Counted from the stretch's first letter, positions 45,421-54,109 are shown. The stretch: 64,000 nucleotides of DNA from Oscillospiraceae bacterium (GCA_003512525.1 DOQG01000025.1:11148-75147); one strand, 5' to 3'. Program-made: numbers and translations. The notes: generated by a model from the sequence alone, not told the origin.

Positions 45421-45460
45421 AAAGCCACACAGAAAGTTGATCCAATCTGTGTGGCTTTTT
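45421..45460. terminator. bidirectional terminator, V-ATPase operon / GH13 gene
   Basis: 12-bp stem (45421-45432/45447-45458) with flanking A- and T-runs, shared by the convergent units. Confidence 0.92.
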
Positions 45461-45475
45461 TTATGTCGGTATCAC

Positions 45476-47014
45476 TTAAACTTCAACGAAGATCGCTCCG
45501 CTTGTGGGAACAGTTACCTTATCGCCGCTTACCGAGCCGTTTTCGCCGAGCGCGTAAACAGCCTTTCCGCCCTTTGCATAATCCGCATTGACGGTTACAG
45601 CCTTATCAGACGGATTGATGAATACATATACTGTCTGAGCGTCACAGCTTCTCTTGTATACGAGAGGATAGCCGTCACTGCTGACAAACTCGAATGCGGA
45701 AAGGTTATGGAGTGCGGGATTGTCGTTTCTTACCTTGATAAGCTTCTTTATTTCATTATACAGCGAATTACTGTCAAGCATCTGCTTTTCAACTGTGGGT
45801 CTGTCGGGGGCATCGTCCTGCTTTATATAAAGCTGTGACTTGTCGGCAGTAGAAAAGCCGTCATTTGCTGAGCTGTCCCACTGCATAGGACTTCTTGAAC
45901 CTGTGCGGTTGTAGCCGCCCTCGACAGATACAAGTCCCTCGACATATCGGAGACCTATCTCATCGCCGTAGTACACGAATGGCGCGCCGGGCATTGTCAG
46001 CAGGAAAGCAAAGCAGCATTTCAGCTCGTCCTCATCTCTTCCCCTTGCAAGTCTGTCCATATCGTGGTTACCTGACGGTATACAGATAAGTCCGCCGCCT
46101 GTTGTTGCCTTTTCGTGATAGCCATTGTACTGCTCGGCAAAGATTGTGGGAGTACCCTTGCCTCTCTTTGAGAAGAAAGGCTCGGCACATCTAAACATTG
46201 AGTTGTACCCATCAGGACCGAAGTGCAGTAAGAAATCCATATCAAAGCCGCCCTTAAGCGAATACTGCGGCTCGCCCCACTCCGATACCATTGCGGCTTC
46301 AGGATATTCACTCTTAAGATATCCCGTGATATCCTGCCAGAGCTTTATAGTTTCCTTATACTCGGGATCGCACTTTACAAGCGAACCTGCCATATCCACT
46401 CTGAAGCCGTCACAGCCCATGTCGAGCCAGAACTTCATAACGTCCTTTATAGCGGCTCTTGTTGCCATAGGACCGGGATCTGTGGGCTTCTGCTGGTACG
46501 CATATTTAGGCTCGGCGTAGCCGTAGTTAAGAGCGGGCTGAGAAGAGAAGAAGTTGACGGCGGCGCTTCCGTCACGGTCAGAGATACCTCTTATGCAGTT
46601 GAGTCCCTCGGGCTGTTCCCATATATTGCTCGTCCATATATATCTGTCGGTGTATTCGTTCTTTTCGGGTAGCATTGACTGCCTGAACCATTCATGCTCT
46701 ACCGAAGTATGACCCGGTACAAGGTCAAGCAGAATGTGCATACCGCGCTTGTGGCACTCGTCAAAAAGTCGCTTTAGGTCATCATTTGTGCCGTATCTTG
46801 CGGCGGCTTTCTTATAATCTCTTACGTCATAGCCCGCGTCACCGAAAGGTGAGTCGAAGCATGGGTTCATCCATATTGCGTTGAAGCCTGTTTGCCTGAT
46901 GTAGTCAAGCTTTTCGATTATACCCTGAAAATCGCCGATACCGTCACCGTTTGTGTCGTTGAAGGACTGCGGGTATATCTCATAAAAAATTGCATTTTCC
47001 AGCCACTTAGCCAT
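45476..47014 (-). CDS. GH13 alpha-glucosidase/alpha-amylase family enzyme
   Basis: The 512-aa product begins with the GH13 motif WLENAIFYEIYPQSFNDTNG. Catalytic residues: nucleophile Asp207 (GFRVDMAG), acid/base Glu245 (VSEWGEP) and stabiliser Asp318 (PSGNHDMD). No signal peptide, so it acts in the cytoplasm on imported malto-oligosaccharides or similar alpha-glucosides (inference). It resembles oligo-1,6-glucosidase/trehalose-synthase-like members; exact specificity is open. RBS GGAGG and its own promoter. Confidence 0.93.
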   Translation of the reverse strand: MAKWLENAIFYEIYPQSFNDTNGDGIGDFQGIIEKLDYIRQTGFNAIWMNPCFDSPFGDAGYDVRDYKKAAARYGTNDDLKRLFDECHKRGMHILLDLVPGHTSVEHEWFRQSMLPEKNEYTDRYIWTSNIWEQPEGLNCIRGISDRDGSAAVNFFSSQPALNYGYAEPKYAYQQKPTDPGPMATRAAIKDVMKFWLDMGCDGFRVDMAGSLVKCDPEYKETIKLWQDITGYLKSEYPEAAMVSEWGEPQYSLKGGFDMDFLLHFGPDGYNSMFRCAEPFFSKRGKGTPTIFAEQYNGYHEKATTGGGLICIPSGNHDMDRLARGRDEDELKCCFAFLLTMPGAPFVYYGDEIGLRYVEGLVSVEGGYNRTGSRSPMQWDSSANDGFSTADKSQLYIKQDDAPDRPTVEKQMLDSNSLYNEIKKLIKVRNDNPALHNLSAFEFVSSDGYPLVYKRSCDAQTVYVFINPSDKAVTVNADYAKGGKAVYALGENGSVSGDKVTVPTSGAIFVEV

Positions 47015-47052
47015 AATTTACCTCCATAGCGGCAAAGCCGTTTTATAAGGAT

Positions 47053-47081
47053 ATTATATACTGACGGGCGGGAAAATGCAA
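47053..47081 (-). promoter_or_regulatory. sigma-A promoter of the GH13 gene
   Basis: On the minus strand TTGCAT (47081-47076) and TATAAT (47058-47053), 17-bp spacer. Confidence 0.85.
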
Positions 47082-47084
47082 GAT

Positions 47085-47195
47085 TTATTTAAAAAGAAAA
47101 ACGTATGCCAGTACAAGTAGCAGCTTGTAATCGGCTTTATCGCGCCAAAGGATAAATGCTACAGCGGCGACCTTAAGCAGGTCATCGTCATTCAT
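47085..47195 (-). CDS. 36-aa small ORF, amphipathic/membrane peptide
   Basis: Reading the minus strand: ATG 47195-47193 to TAA 47087-47085, product MNDDDLLKVAAVAFILWRDK followed by a short hydrophobic tail ending AYVFLFK. AGGAAG lies 5 nt before the ATG. It is 42 bp after the Cys/His-tailed gene on the same strand and probably the last gene of that cluster. Too short to assign; the RBS and position are the support. Confidence 0.5.
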   Translation of the reverse strand: MNDDDLLKVAAVAFILWRDKADYKLLLVLAYVFLFK

Positions 47196-47237
47196 AATTC
47201 TTCCTATTATGTCCATTCGGTTACTGCGGGCGGAATT

Positions 47238-47948
47238 TCAGTAAGGTTTATGCCCGTCTTTCTCCTGCATATGACTGCCGTTTTGACAGCGGCAGTGCTC
47301 ACATCCGCAGGGCTTTTTGCTATTGCTCATACTCTTATTATGGTTATGTATGGCGGTGTTGAAGCTCGGGGGAGGGCAGCTCTTCTGCCTGTCGGCGGAG
47401 AGCTTTTCGACTTTTTTGTCGGCTTCATCTTCACTCATAAAAACGCTTGCAAAGCTGTCAAGTATCTCCTCATCGGTATGCTCCTCCTCTGTGCCGCAGT
47501 CATCGGAATCATCGGTTTTCGTGCTTTCGCTATTGCAAATTTCTTCTGCCTGCTGAAAATCCGATGTATCCTGCGGTGTTTCGGCATCTTCATCGCAGTC
47601 CGATGTTTCGTCATTATCAGGCGTTTCCGGCTCAGTTCCGGCTGAATTTTGTTCTGCGCTGTATTCTGCGGCTTCTGCCGAAATATCAATATCGTTTTCG
47701 TATAGATCCGTGGTTTCGGTTATCTCGTTTTCGGCAGGTTCGGGCACATCTGCACTTTCATTTGAAGGGGCGAGTACCGCTTCTGTGATGGTATGAACCG
47801 GTGGTACAGACCGCGGAGTTTCAATCGATACCTCCTTGGTCGGTTGCGAATGCTTCGCTTTTTCGGCGGCTTTCATAGCGGCTTCTGTGTATTCTTTCTG
47901 CAAGCGTTCAAACTCAGCCTTTGACATTTTTATACTGTTCCATTCCAT
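47238..47948 (-). CDS. acidic disordered protein with Cys/His-rich tail, unknown
   Basis: The 236-aa product starts at ATG 47948 after AAGGAG; ATG 47966 is an alternative overlapping the upstream stop. A helical Lys/Ala/Glu N-terminus (1-40) is followed by a long Glu/Asp/Thr/Ser-rich disordered region (about 45-200). The short tail has HNHNKSMSNSKKPCGCEHCRC and more His, which could bind metal. No family is recognised. It is translationally close to the preceding gene and part of the cluster 47085-48551. Confidence 0.68.
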   Translation of the reverse strand: MEWNSIKMSKAEFERLQKEYTEAAMKAAEKAKHSQPTKEVSIETPRSVPPVHTITEAVLAPSNESADVPEPAENEITETTDLYENDIDISAEAAEYSAEQNSAGTEPETPDNDETSDCDEDAETPQDTSDFQQAEEICNSESTKTDDSDDCGTEEEHTDEEILDSFASVFMSEDEADKKVEKLSADRQKSCPPPSFNTAIHNHNKSMSNSKKPCGCEHCRCQNGSHMQEKDGHKPY

Positions 47949-47962
47949 AATGTAACTCCTTT

Positions 47963-48304
47963 TCATAACAGATTTTCAAAAAGACCGCTGTCTTTGAGAT
48001 ATGGCAACAGAGAGATAAGTCTGAACAGCTTTACCGCTGTGTCGATCTTCGCCTGATTTTCATCACGCAGGTGCGGCTTTAACGCCAACAGCAGCTCGGT
48101 GTTCTTGTCCTGCTCGCTCATCTTTGACATTATCTCGCCTATTTTCATAAACATATCTATGTTTATTCCGCCGAAAATATCATCGCTTTCGGTGTCGGTC
48201 GTGAATTTTTCTTCGTTATCCGTCTGACCTGCTTCGTCTGAGGTTGATTTGTCGGTTTTGTTATCGGACAGCACGGCTTTAAGAATTTCATCTATCTCAC
48301 TCAT
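47963..48304 (-). CDS. small helical protein, unknown (cluster gene 2)
   Basis: The 113-aa product has an N-terminal helix SEIDEILKAVLSD, an acidic Thr/Ser linker (20-45) and a C-terminal helical domain (48-113, with LLLALKPHLRDENQAKIDTA). The pattern 'ALKPHL' with following charged helix recalls small uncharacterised proteins of Oscillospiraceae. Function unknown. It lies 16 bp after cluster gene 1, and its stop overlaps the upstream ATG of gene 3. Confidence 0.7.
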   Translation of the reverse strand: MSEIDEILKAVLSDNKTDKSTSDEAGQTDNEEKFTTDTESDDIFGGINIDMFMKIGEIMSKMSEQDKNTELLLALKPHLRDENQAKIDTAVKLFRLISLLPYLKDSGLFENLL

Positions 48305-48320
48305 AGCTGTCCTCCGTTCA

Positions 48321-48551
48321 TTACTGCTTTTTCATCGATCTTTTCAGTTCCTGCGCTTGTGCGGTATTCATCATTTTTTTGATAAGCTCCGGGTTGCCGA
48401 GAATGCTTTTAAGCTTCTTTGCGTCCTTTTCAGGCATATTTTGCAGTGCTATCGAAAGGTCGCCCTTTTGCATCGCTTCTCTTAGTTTCTGCGGGGTTAT
48501 ACCAAGTTTTTTGCTGACAGTATCAAGCAAAGAATCAATATTATTATTCAT
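48321..48551 (-). CDS. small helical protein, unknown (cluster gene 1)
   Basis: The 76-aa product is helical: NNNIDSLLDTVSKKLGITPQ, then a segment with DLSIALQNMPEKDAKKLKSI and a basic end. It resembles a class of small clostridial proteins with a 'KLGxxPxxLxxALQxGD' repeat. A DNA- or protein-binding role cannot be claimed. RBS AGGAGG is strong. First gene of the cluster 48551-47085. Confidence 0.7.
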   Translation of the reverse strand: MNNNIDSLLDTVSKKLGITPQKLREAMQKGDLSIALQNMPEKDAKKLKSILGNPELIKKMMNTAQAQELKRSMKKQ

Positions 48552-48565
48552 AACAGCCTCCTGAA

Positions 48566-48594
48566 ATTATATTTTAAACGGGATGGGAATATTC
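48566..48594 (-). promoter_or_regulatory. sigma-E-like promoter match before the unknown cluster
   Basis: On the minus strand GAATATT (48594-48588), 14-bp spacer, AATATAAT (48573-48566): close to the sigma-E consensus. The predicted transcript would begin inside the RBS, which argues against it, so it is tentative. Confidence 0.3.
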
Positions 48595-48625
48595 CCGTTA
48601 TATTCAGTTTAAAATTTTTTTGTAA

Positions 48626-48662
48626 AATTATACAAAAGGCGTAATGCGTTTTGTGTATAATT
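48626..48662. promoter_or_regulatory. dyad with divergent -10-like elements
   Basis: AATTATACA (48626-48634) and TGTATAATT (48654-48662) are inverse copies. Each contains TATAAT pointing outwards. The -35 regions are poor. It sits midway between the divergent cluster and the phosphodiesterase gene. Confidence 0.4.
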
Positions 48663-48707
48663 TCTAAAAATACGGATAGTTATCTTTTCTTTTTTCCTGA
48701 TATGTGA

Positions 48708-48713
48708 TATAAT
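48708..48713 (+). promoter_or_regulatory. -10 element of the phosphodiesterase gene
   Basis: TATAAT at 48708-48713 in GTGATATAATTAC; the -35 candidate (48685-48690, TTTTCT) is poor. Confidence 0.45.
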
Positions 48714-48771
48714 TACTTTATGGGTTTATATTCAGCCATATGCGGCTTGCCCGACTGAAAGGACAGAAATT

Positions 48772-49269
48772 ATGAAAATTGTTGTAGTATCCGATTCACA
48801 CAAGGAATTTCACAAATTAAATTCAGTGATCGAGAACAATCTTGACGCTGATGCATTTATACATCTGGGTGACGGCGAACATGAATTTAACGATGTGCGA
48901 AACCTCCACCCCGATAAAAGCTTTTTGTTTGTAAAGGGCAATTGTGACTTTGCCGATAACAAGACGATAAGAATTGCGAATGCAAAGGGCATTAAAATCC
49001 TCTGTGTGCACGGTCATGAGCACCATGTACATCAGGGACTTGATACGCTCATTTCCGTTGCAAAGCAGAACGGTTGCAAGATCGCGCTTTACGGTCATAC
49101 GCACCTTTATCGCACCGAGCTTATTGACGGTATATATGTTATGAATCCCGGCAGTATCGATTCTCCCAGAGATAAGCGTCCGCCGTCATACGGTATCATA
49201 ACAATTGATGACAATAAGAAGATCACGATGAATATAGTGGCGCTTGATTACCATGCAGATAAGCAGTAA
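48772..49269 (+). CDS. MJ0936/YfcE-family metallophosphoesterase
   Basis: The 165-aa product has the calcineurin-like motifs VVSDSH (residues 4-9), LGDGEHE, KGNCDF, VHGHE and GHTH near residue 108, which bind two metals. Family members hydrolyse phosphodiesters; the physiological substrate is unknown. RBS GAAAGGACAG. The last 17 bp overlap the biotin ligase gene. Confidence 0.93.
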   Translation: MKIVVVSDSHKEFHKLNSVIENNLDADAFIHLGDGEHEFNDVRNLHPDKSFLFVKGNCDFADNKTIRIANAKGIKILCVHGHEHHVHQGLDTLISVAKQNGCKIALYGHTHLYRTELIDGIYVMNPGSIDSPRDKRPPSYGIITIDDNKKITMNIVALDYHADKQ

Positions 49270-50014
49270 TATAAGCGGCTGTCCTTTAATTATCTTTGAT
49301 ACAATACCGTCAACGAATACATATATAAAGGAACACGCCGATGAGCTCCCGGACAGGACGGTAGTTATTGCCGATATGCAGAGCAGGGGCAAGGGCAGAA
49401 TTGGCAATACATGGCTTGCGACACGAGATATGCTTCCGATATCGATATTGATAAAATCGCCGCAACACGGTCATGATCTTACGGTAATATGTGCGGTAGC
49501 CGTATGCCGCGCCGTTGAGCGGCTGAGTGGCATAAAGGCGGGCATAAAGTGGACTAATGACATAATCTGCTCTGAACGCAAGGTATGTGGTATTTTATGC
49601 GAAAGCTCGGTCAAATGTTCCTCGCACGGCGCAATTTATAACAACGTGGTCTGCGGAATGGGACTGAATGTCAATCAAAGCAACGACTTCTTTGAGAGCA
49701 ACGGACTCGTCAATGCGGCATCACTTTACACGCTGACGGGCAACAAGTATGATAAAATGCTTGCGGCAGATTATATTGTGTCAGAGCTCGAAACGCTTAT
49801 CGATGCTGATTTCTCGGCGGTGATAAAAGAGTATTCCGACCGCTGTGTAACGCTCGGAAAAACAGTGAAACTGGTGCAGAACAATAAAGAAACAACAGCA
49901 TATGCAAAGGCTATCGCCCCGGACGGTTGCCTTATCTGCGAGAATGAGAACGGTGAATTTACCGTAAACTCTGGACTTGTGCGCGTAAGAGGAATCGGGG
50001 GCGAATACGTCTGA
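49253..50014 (+). CDS. birA: biotin-[acetyl-CoA-carboxylase] ligase (monofunctional)
   Basis: The 253-aa product has the BPL catalytic domain: FDTIPSTNTYIKEHA, the biotin/ATP loop SRGKGRIGNTW (here Asn-Thr in place of the more usual Arg-x), IKWTNDIICSERKVCGILCE, and a small C-terminal domain. It attaches biotin to carboxylases. There is no N-terminal helix-turn-helix, so it cannot act as the biotin repressor. The start is ATG 49253 inside the preceding gene; a TTG at 49244 is less likely. Confidence 0.92.
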   Translation: MQISSNISGCPLIIFDTIPSTNTYIKEHADELPDRTVVIADMQSRGKGRIGNTWLATRDMLPISILIKSPQHGHDLTVICAVAVCRAVERLSGIKAGIKWTNDIICSERKVCGILCESSVKCSSHGAIYNNVVCGMGLNVNQSNDFFESNGLVNAASLYTLTGNKYDKMLAADYIVSELETLIDADFSAVIKEYSDRCVTLGKTVKLVQNNKETTAYAKAIAPDGCLICENENGEFTVNSGLVRVRGIGGEYV

Positions 50015-50040
50015 GGTCAAACTGAAAGGAGATACGAATA

Positions 50041-50721
50041 ATGGCAGGCAATGTGTACATACCTGAAATCAGCGGTCCGCTGAGAAGCTTTATGCTCAAA
50101 GTACCCGAGGAAATACAGCGGGCAAGCGGTATAAGGATAATGGGCAAACTTATAAAATCAATAGTATTTACAACTGACATCTGCATTATAAGAAATGTCA
50201 ATGCTGATGCGGTAATAGCGGTATATCCGTTTACGCCGCAGCCTATAATCACGCAGGCTATAATGAGCGCGGCGGATATACCTGTTTTCACCGGTGTAGG
50301 CGGCGGGCTTACGCAGGGAAAGCGCGTGGTAAATCTCTCTATGCACGCGGAATTTCAGGGCGCTATCGGTGTTGTGGTCAATGCACCGACATCTAATGAT
50401 GTTGTGCGTCAGGTATGCGACACGATCGATATCCCTGTTGTTGTCACGGTAATATCTGAGCACGAGGACATCGAGAGCAGGCTTGAAGCGGGTGCAAAGA
50501 TATTCAACGTATCTGCGGCGGGCAAGACAACGAATGTTGTAAAGGAAATACGCAAGCGTCACCCCGATATTCCGATAATCGCGACCGGAGGTCCTACCAG
50601 GGAGTCTATACTCGCGACAATAGAAGCGGGGGCTAATGCGATCACATGGACACCGCCGACAAACGGCGAAGTGTTCCGCGATATAATGAACGCCTATCGC
50701 GAAGGCAAACCCCACCCCTAA
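50041..50721 (+). CDS. TIM-barrel protein of unknown function
   Basis: The 226-aa product has alternating strands and helices of a (beta/alpha)8 barrel: DADAVIAVYPFTP-like first half (NADAVIAVYPFTPQPII), VGGGLTQGKRVVNLS, and phosphate-binding-type loops with IIATGGPTRESILATIEAGANAI-like end (shown by ATGGPTRESILATI). It is similar to enzymes that bind phosphorylated sugars or nucleotides, but key catalytic residues cannot be named. It follows birA after 26 bp with RBS AAAGGAG. Confidence 0.78.
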   Translation: MAGNVYIPEISGPLRSFMLKVPEEIQRASGIRIMGKLIKSIVFTTDICIIRNVNADAVIAVYPFTPQPIITQAIMSAADIPVFTGVGGGLTQGKRVVNLSMHAEFQGAIGVVVNAPTSNDVVRQVCDTIDIPVVVTVISEHEDIESRLEAGAKIFNVSAAGKTTNVVKEIRKRHPDIPIIATGGPTRESILATIEAGANAITWTPPTNGEVFRDIMNAYREGKPHP

Positions 50722-51320
50722 GCGGCGGGTCGCCGCTGACAATTCCGCCTTTGGGAATGCTGTCAGTTTTCCGAGGATAGTGGAACGGCGGGGTTACATA
50801 AAGCAATATGCAATATGATAATGCGGTTACGACGGCAATGTGCCGCTCCAAATTCGCCGTGTGGCTGAAAGCCACTGTAAATTTGCCGTTCCGAATGTTG
50901 GCGGTTTGCGTAGGCAACGCTACCGGCGAGTGCCAATAGCACCCCCTTTTGACCTTAGTACAGAATTAAATTAAAATATAGAAATCTGAGTTTTAAAAAA
51001 CGAAACGGCGGGCGGCAATGTGCCGCTTCAAGTTCCGCCTTTGTTAATGTTGTCAGTTTTCCGAGGATAGTGGAACGGCGGGGTTACACAAAGCAATATG
51101 CAATATGATAAGGCGGTTACGACGGCAATGTGCCGCTCCGAATTCGCCGTGTGGCTGAAAGCCACTGTAAATTTGCCGTTCCGAATGTTGGCGGTTTGCG
51201 CAGGCAACGCTACCTGTGAGTGCCGGCGGCAGTGTGCCGATCCAAGTTCTGTCTTTGTGAATGTTTTCGGTTTTCCGAGGATAACGGAACGGCGGGCGGC
51301 AATTTATCTGCTAATTCCGC
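50722..51320. repeat. long imperfect direct repeats, non-coding
   Basis: Copy A (about 50722-50934) and copy B (about 51006-51224) match over some 170 bp at a 290-bp offset with about four differences in the core (50767-50920 versus 51057-51210). A partial copy C runs 51243-51300, offset about 214 from B. Between A and B lies a 70-bp AT-rich segment. Each full copy contains a hairpin GTGGCT-GAA-AGCCAC within a CAAATT/AATTTG arm (copy A 50849-50885). No gene is seen in 50722-51633. Confidence 0.8.
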
Positions 51321-51383
51321 CTATGAAAATTGTGCGGTTTGTTAAAGACAGCAAAACGGTGGTGTTTTACCGAGCGACACTGC

Positions 51384-51412
51384 TTGACAAAATAAAACTA
51401 TAGTGATATGCT
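51384..51412 (+). promoter_or_regulatory. sigma-A promoter of the BspA-like gene
   Basis: TTGACA (51384-51389), 17-bp spacer, TATGCT (51407-51412). It implies a leader of about 215 nt. Confidence 0.7.
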
Positions 51413-51460
51413 TATGCTGTAAAAAGCGTAAAGATTAAGCTTAAGAAATGAAAAGGTGAG

Positions 51461-51541
51461 AGATATGTGCAAGGCAGTAAATGCCAATTTGTGTAAATTG
51501 GGGCTAAATAAAAGCACCTCTGTAAGTAATGCACAATATCT
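51461..51541 (+). ncRNA. candidate structured leader RNA (riboswitch-like)
   Basis: An 11-bp closing stem with one bulge joins 51461-51471 and 51530-51541. Inside are the hairpins GGCA-GTAAA-TGCC (51473-51485) and CCAATTT-GTGT-AAATTGG (51484-51501 region, sharing the two C), followed by an unpaired A-rich stretch. It resembles no riboswitch class I can name. Its position between promoter and terminator suggests control of the BspA-like gene. Confidence 0.5.
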
Positions 51542-51543
51542 CT

Positions 51544-51603
51544 GCGCAAAATTAAATATCGTTATTAAGGCATAGTTCATGTGAGGTGAGTTGCGCCTTT
51601 TTT
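51544..51603 (+). terminator. terminator-like hairpin in the BspA leader
   Basis: GCGCAA (51544-51549) pairs with TTGCGC (51591-51596), and six T follow (51598-51603), all upstream of the start codon at 51634: an attenuator arrangement. The loop is large, so strength is uncertain. Confidence 0.5.
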
Positions 51604-51633
51604 GTATTTTAAAAGGAAAGAGGTTATGTATTT

Positions 51634-53934
51634 ATGAAACTGAAAAAGTGGCTGCCGGCACTGGCGGCTTTCGCGGCGATGGTCGTGCTATGCGCGGTGT
51701 GTGCAGGAGCGGAAACCTATGGAGACCTTGAGTACAGCGTGCTTGATGACGGTACGGTGGAGATTACCGATTATAATGGTATCGCAAAAACAGTTGATAT
51801 TCCGGAGAAGATCAACGGGAAGAGCGTGACGAGTATAGGCAATTGTGCTTTCAGATATTGCACAAGCCTTAAAAGTATAACGATACCGAACAGCGTGATG
51901 GAGATAGGCAGTAGTGCTTTCAGCGGTTGTTCAAGCCTTACAAGTATAACGATACCGAACAGTGTGACGGAGATAGGTGTTTATGCTTTCAAAGGTTGCA
52001 CAAGCCTTACAAGTATAACGATACCGAACAGTGTGACGAATATAGGCGATAGTACTTTCTGGGGTTGCTCAAGCCTTACAGCAATTTATGTTGCAGTTGA
52101 TAACAAGAATTATACATCGGTAAACGGTGTATTGTTTAACAAAGATAAAACTGCGTTGATATGCTATCCTGCCGGAAAAACAGATAAGAGTTATAATATA
52201 ACGAATAGTGTGACAAGTATAGGTGATTACGCTTTCAATGGTTGCTCAAGCCTTACAAGCGTAACGATACCGAACAGTGTGACAGAGATAGGCGGTAGTG
52301 CTTTTGTAGGTTGCGCAAGCCTTAAAAGTATAACGATGCCGAACAGTGTGACGAGTATAGGCGATATGGCTTTCTATAAATGCTCAAGCCTTACAAGCAT
52401 AACGATACCGGACAGTGTGACGAGTATAGGCAGTTCTGCTTTCTCGGACTGCTCAAAGTTAAGAAGCATAACAATACCGAACAGTGTGACGAGTATAGGC
52501 GCTTGGGCTTTCAACGGTTGTACAGGTCTTACAGCAATAAATGTCGCAATGGAAAATCAGAATTATGTTTCACCGGACGGCGTTCTGTACAATAAGGATA
52601 AAACTACTATAATATGTTATCCTGCCGGGAAAAAGGGTAATAATTATAAGATACCTGACGGTGTGACAGAGATAGGCAGTATTGCTTTCAGCCGTTGTTC
52701 GAGTCTTACAAGCGTAACGATACCGAACAGTGTTACTAGTATAGGCTCCGGTGCTTTCAACGGTTGCACAAGCCTTACTAGAGTAACGATACCGAACAGT
52801 GTGACGAAGATAGGCTGGAATGCTTTCAGCGGTTGCACAAGCCTTACAAGCATAACGATACCGAACAGTGTGATAAGTATAGACTGGTATGCTTTCATGG
52901 GTTGTACAAGCCTTAAAAGTATAACAATACCAAACAGTGTGACAAGTATAGGCAAGAATGCTTTCGGTTACTATTATGATAACGGCTACAAGAAGATAAA
53001 CAACCTCAAAATATACTGCTACAGTAGCACAGCCGGCGAACAATATGCCAAAGATAACGGCTTTGATTATATGTTGATTGACAAGTTTGCACATGCAAAA
53101 GTAAACGGCGCAAAGCTCGGCGGCAGAGCCGCAGACGCACTGAAAATAAACTGGACTAAGAATGCAAGTGCTGACGGATATATTGTTGAAATGTATCAGA
53201 ACGGCAAGTGGGCGCGTGTCGGCAAGATTACAAACAACAGCACGACTACATTTAGGAAAGCAGGTCTTAAGGCTTCTACCGTATACAAGTTCAGAGTTAA
53301 GGCATACAAGATGTGTGGCACAACTGCGTTCTACAGCGCGTACAGCGCGACTGTTGCCGCAAGAACAAATCCGTCAGTTATGACAGGCGCAAAGCTCGGC
53401 GGCAGAGCGGCTGACGCACTCCGCATCAACTGGACTAAGAATGCTTCGGCTGACGGATATATCGTTGAGATGTATCAGGGCAACAAGTGGGTGCGCGTCG
53501 GCAAGGTAACAAACAACAGCACAACGACATTCAGAAAAGCCGGACTTAAGGCTTCTAAAGTATACAAGTTCAGAGTGAGAGCCTATAAGATGAGCGGTAA
53601 GACAGCGCTTTACGGTAATTTCAGCGCTACAGTAACCGCAAGAACAAATCCGTCTATAATGAAAGGCGTTAAGATAGCAGGTAAAGCTAAGGACGCACTG
53701 AGGGTGAACTGGACTAAGAATGCTTCCGCACAAGGCTACATAGTAGAAATGTACAAGGGAAGAAAGTGGGTTCGCGTTGCTAAGATCACAAACGGCAACA
53801 CGACTACATTTAGAAAGGCAGGACTTGCAAAGAACACGACTTACAAGTTCAGGGTTCGCGCATATCATATGAGCGGTAAGACCGCGCTTTACGGTAATTA
53901 CGGTAGTGTGAGCGGGAAAACTGCGGTGAAGTAA
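51634..53934 (+). CDS. BspA-type leucine-rich-repeat surface protein with three FN3 modules
   Basis: The 766-aa product has a Sec signal peptide (about 1-26, [15 protein letters not shown]), about 14 TpLRR/LRR_5 units of 23 residues (about 45-455, consensus with SVTSIGxxAFxxCTSL), interrupted twice by [14 protein letters not shown] inserts, and three fibronectin-III-like modules of about 93 residues (490-766, each with [11 protein letters not shown] or a close variant). No LPXTG motif or dockerin is seen, so it is secreted or held by other means. Such proteins bind host or plant material; the ligand is unknown. RBS GGAAAGAGG. Confidence 0.9.
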   Translation: MKLKKWLPALAAFAAMVVLCAVCAGAETYGDLEYSVLDDGTVEITDYNGIAKTVDIPEKINGKSVTSIGNCAFRYCTSLKSITIPNSVMEIGSSAFSGCSSLTSITIPNSVTEIGVYAFKGCTSLTSITIPNSVTNIGDSTFWGCSSLTAIYVAVDNKNYTSVNGVLFNKDKTALICYPAGKTDKSYNITNSVTSIGDYAFNGCSSLTSVTIPNSVTEIGGSAFVGCASLKSITMPNSVTSIGDMAFYKCSSLTSITIPDSVTSIGSSAFSDCSKLRSITIPNSVTSIGAWAFNGCTGLTAINVAMENQNYVSPDGVLYNKDKTTIICYPAGKKGNNYKIPDGVTEIGSIAFSRCSSLTSVTIPNSVTSIGSGAFNGCTSLTRVTIPNSVTKIGWNAFSGCTSLTSITIPNSVISIDWYAFMGCTSLKSITIPNSVTSIGKNAFGYYYDNGYKKINNLKIYCYSSTAGEQYAKDNGFDYMLIDKFAHAKVNGAKLGGRAADALKINWTKNASADGYIVEMYQNGKWARVGKITNNSTTTFRKAGLKASTVYKFRVKAYKMCGTTAFYSAYSATVAARTNPSVMTGAKLGGRAADALRINWTKNASADGYIVEMYQGNKWVRVGKVTNNSTTTFRKAGLKASKVYKFRVRAYKMSGKTALYGNFSATVTARTNPSIMKGVKIAGKAKDALRVNWTKNASAQGYIVEMYKGRKWVRVAKITNGNTTTFRKAGLAKNTTYKFRVRAYHMSGKTALYGNYGSVSGKTAVK

Positions 53935-53956
53935 ACACTAAACTGAATAAAGATAA

Positions 53957-53990
53957 AATGAGCATCGGTTTTATATCGGTGCTCATTTTT
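53957..53990 (+). terminator. intrinsic terminator after the BspA-like gene
   Basis: ATGAGCATCG (53958-53967) pairs with CGGTGCTCAT (53977-53986), then five T. Confidence 0.9.
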
Positions 53991-54055
53991 GTCTTAACAA
54001 ACGACAGCAAATTATAGAGTTTTTTTATAAAAGTAGTGCAATTTCGTGTCAACTG

Positions 54056-54064
54056 TGGTATAAT
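54056..54064 (+). promoter_or_regulatory. extended -10 promoter of the dnaD unit
   Basis: TGGTATAAT (54056-54064) is an extended -10; the -35 (54036-54041, GTGCAA) is weak. The start codon follows 45 bp later. Confidence 0.6.
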
Positions 54065-54109
54065 TATAAAGTATATTTAAATCAAAAAACAGGTAAAAAC
54101 GGAGCAATT

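Noticed and set aside
51461..51541. Assignment of the BspA leader to a c-di-GMP riboswitch
   Set aside because: Some bases recall class II members, but the expected pseudoknot and tetraloop-receptor elements could not be found; kept as an unassigned candidate.
51840..52960. Regularly spaced repeats that could suggest a CRISPR array
   Set aside because: Spacing of 69 bp equals the 23-codon LRR unit, the frame is open throughout and the 'spacers' are related to each other.
52570..53094. Minus-strand open frames with repeated peptides opposite the LRR region
   Set aside because: They mirror the DNA repeats of the BspA-like gene; no RBS or start context.
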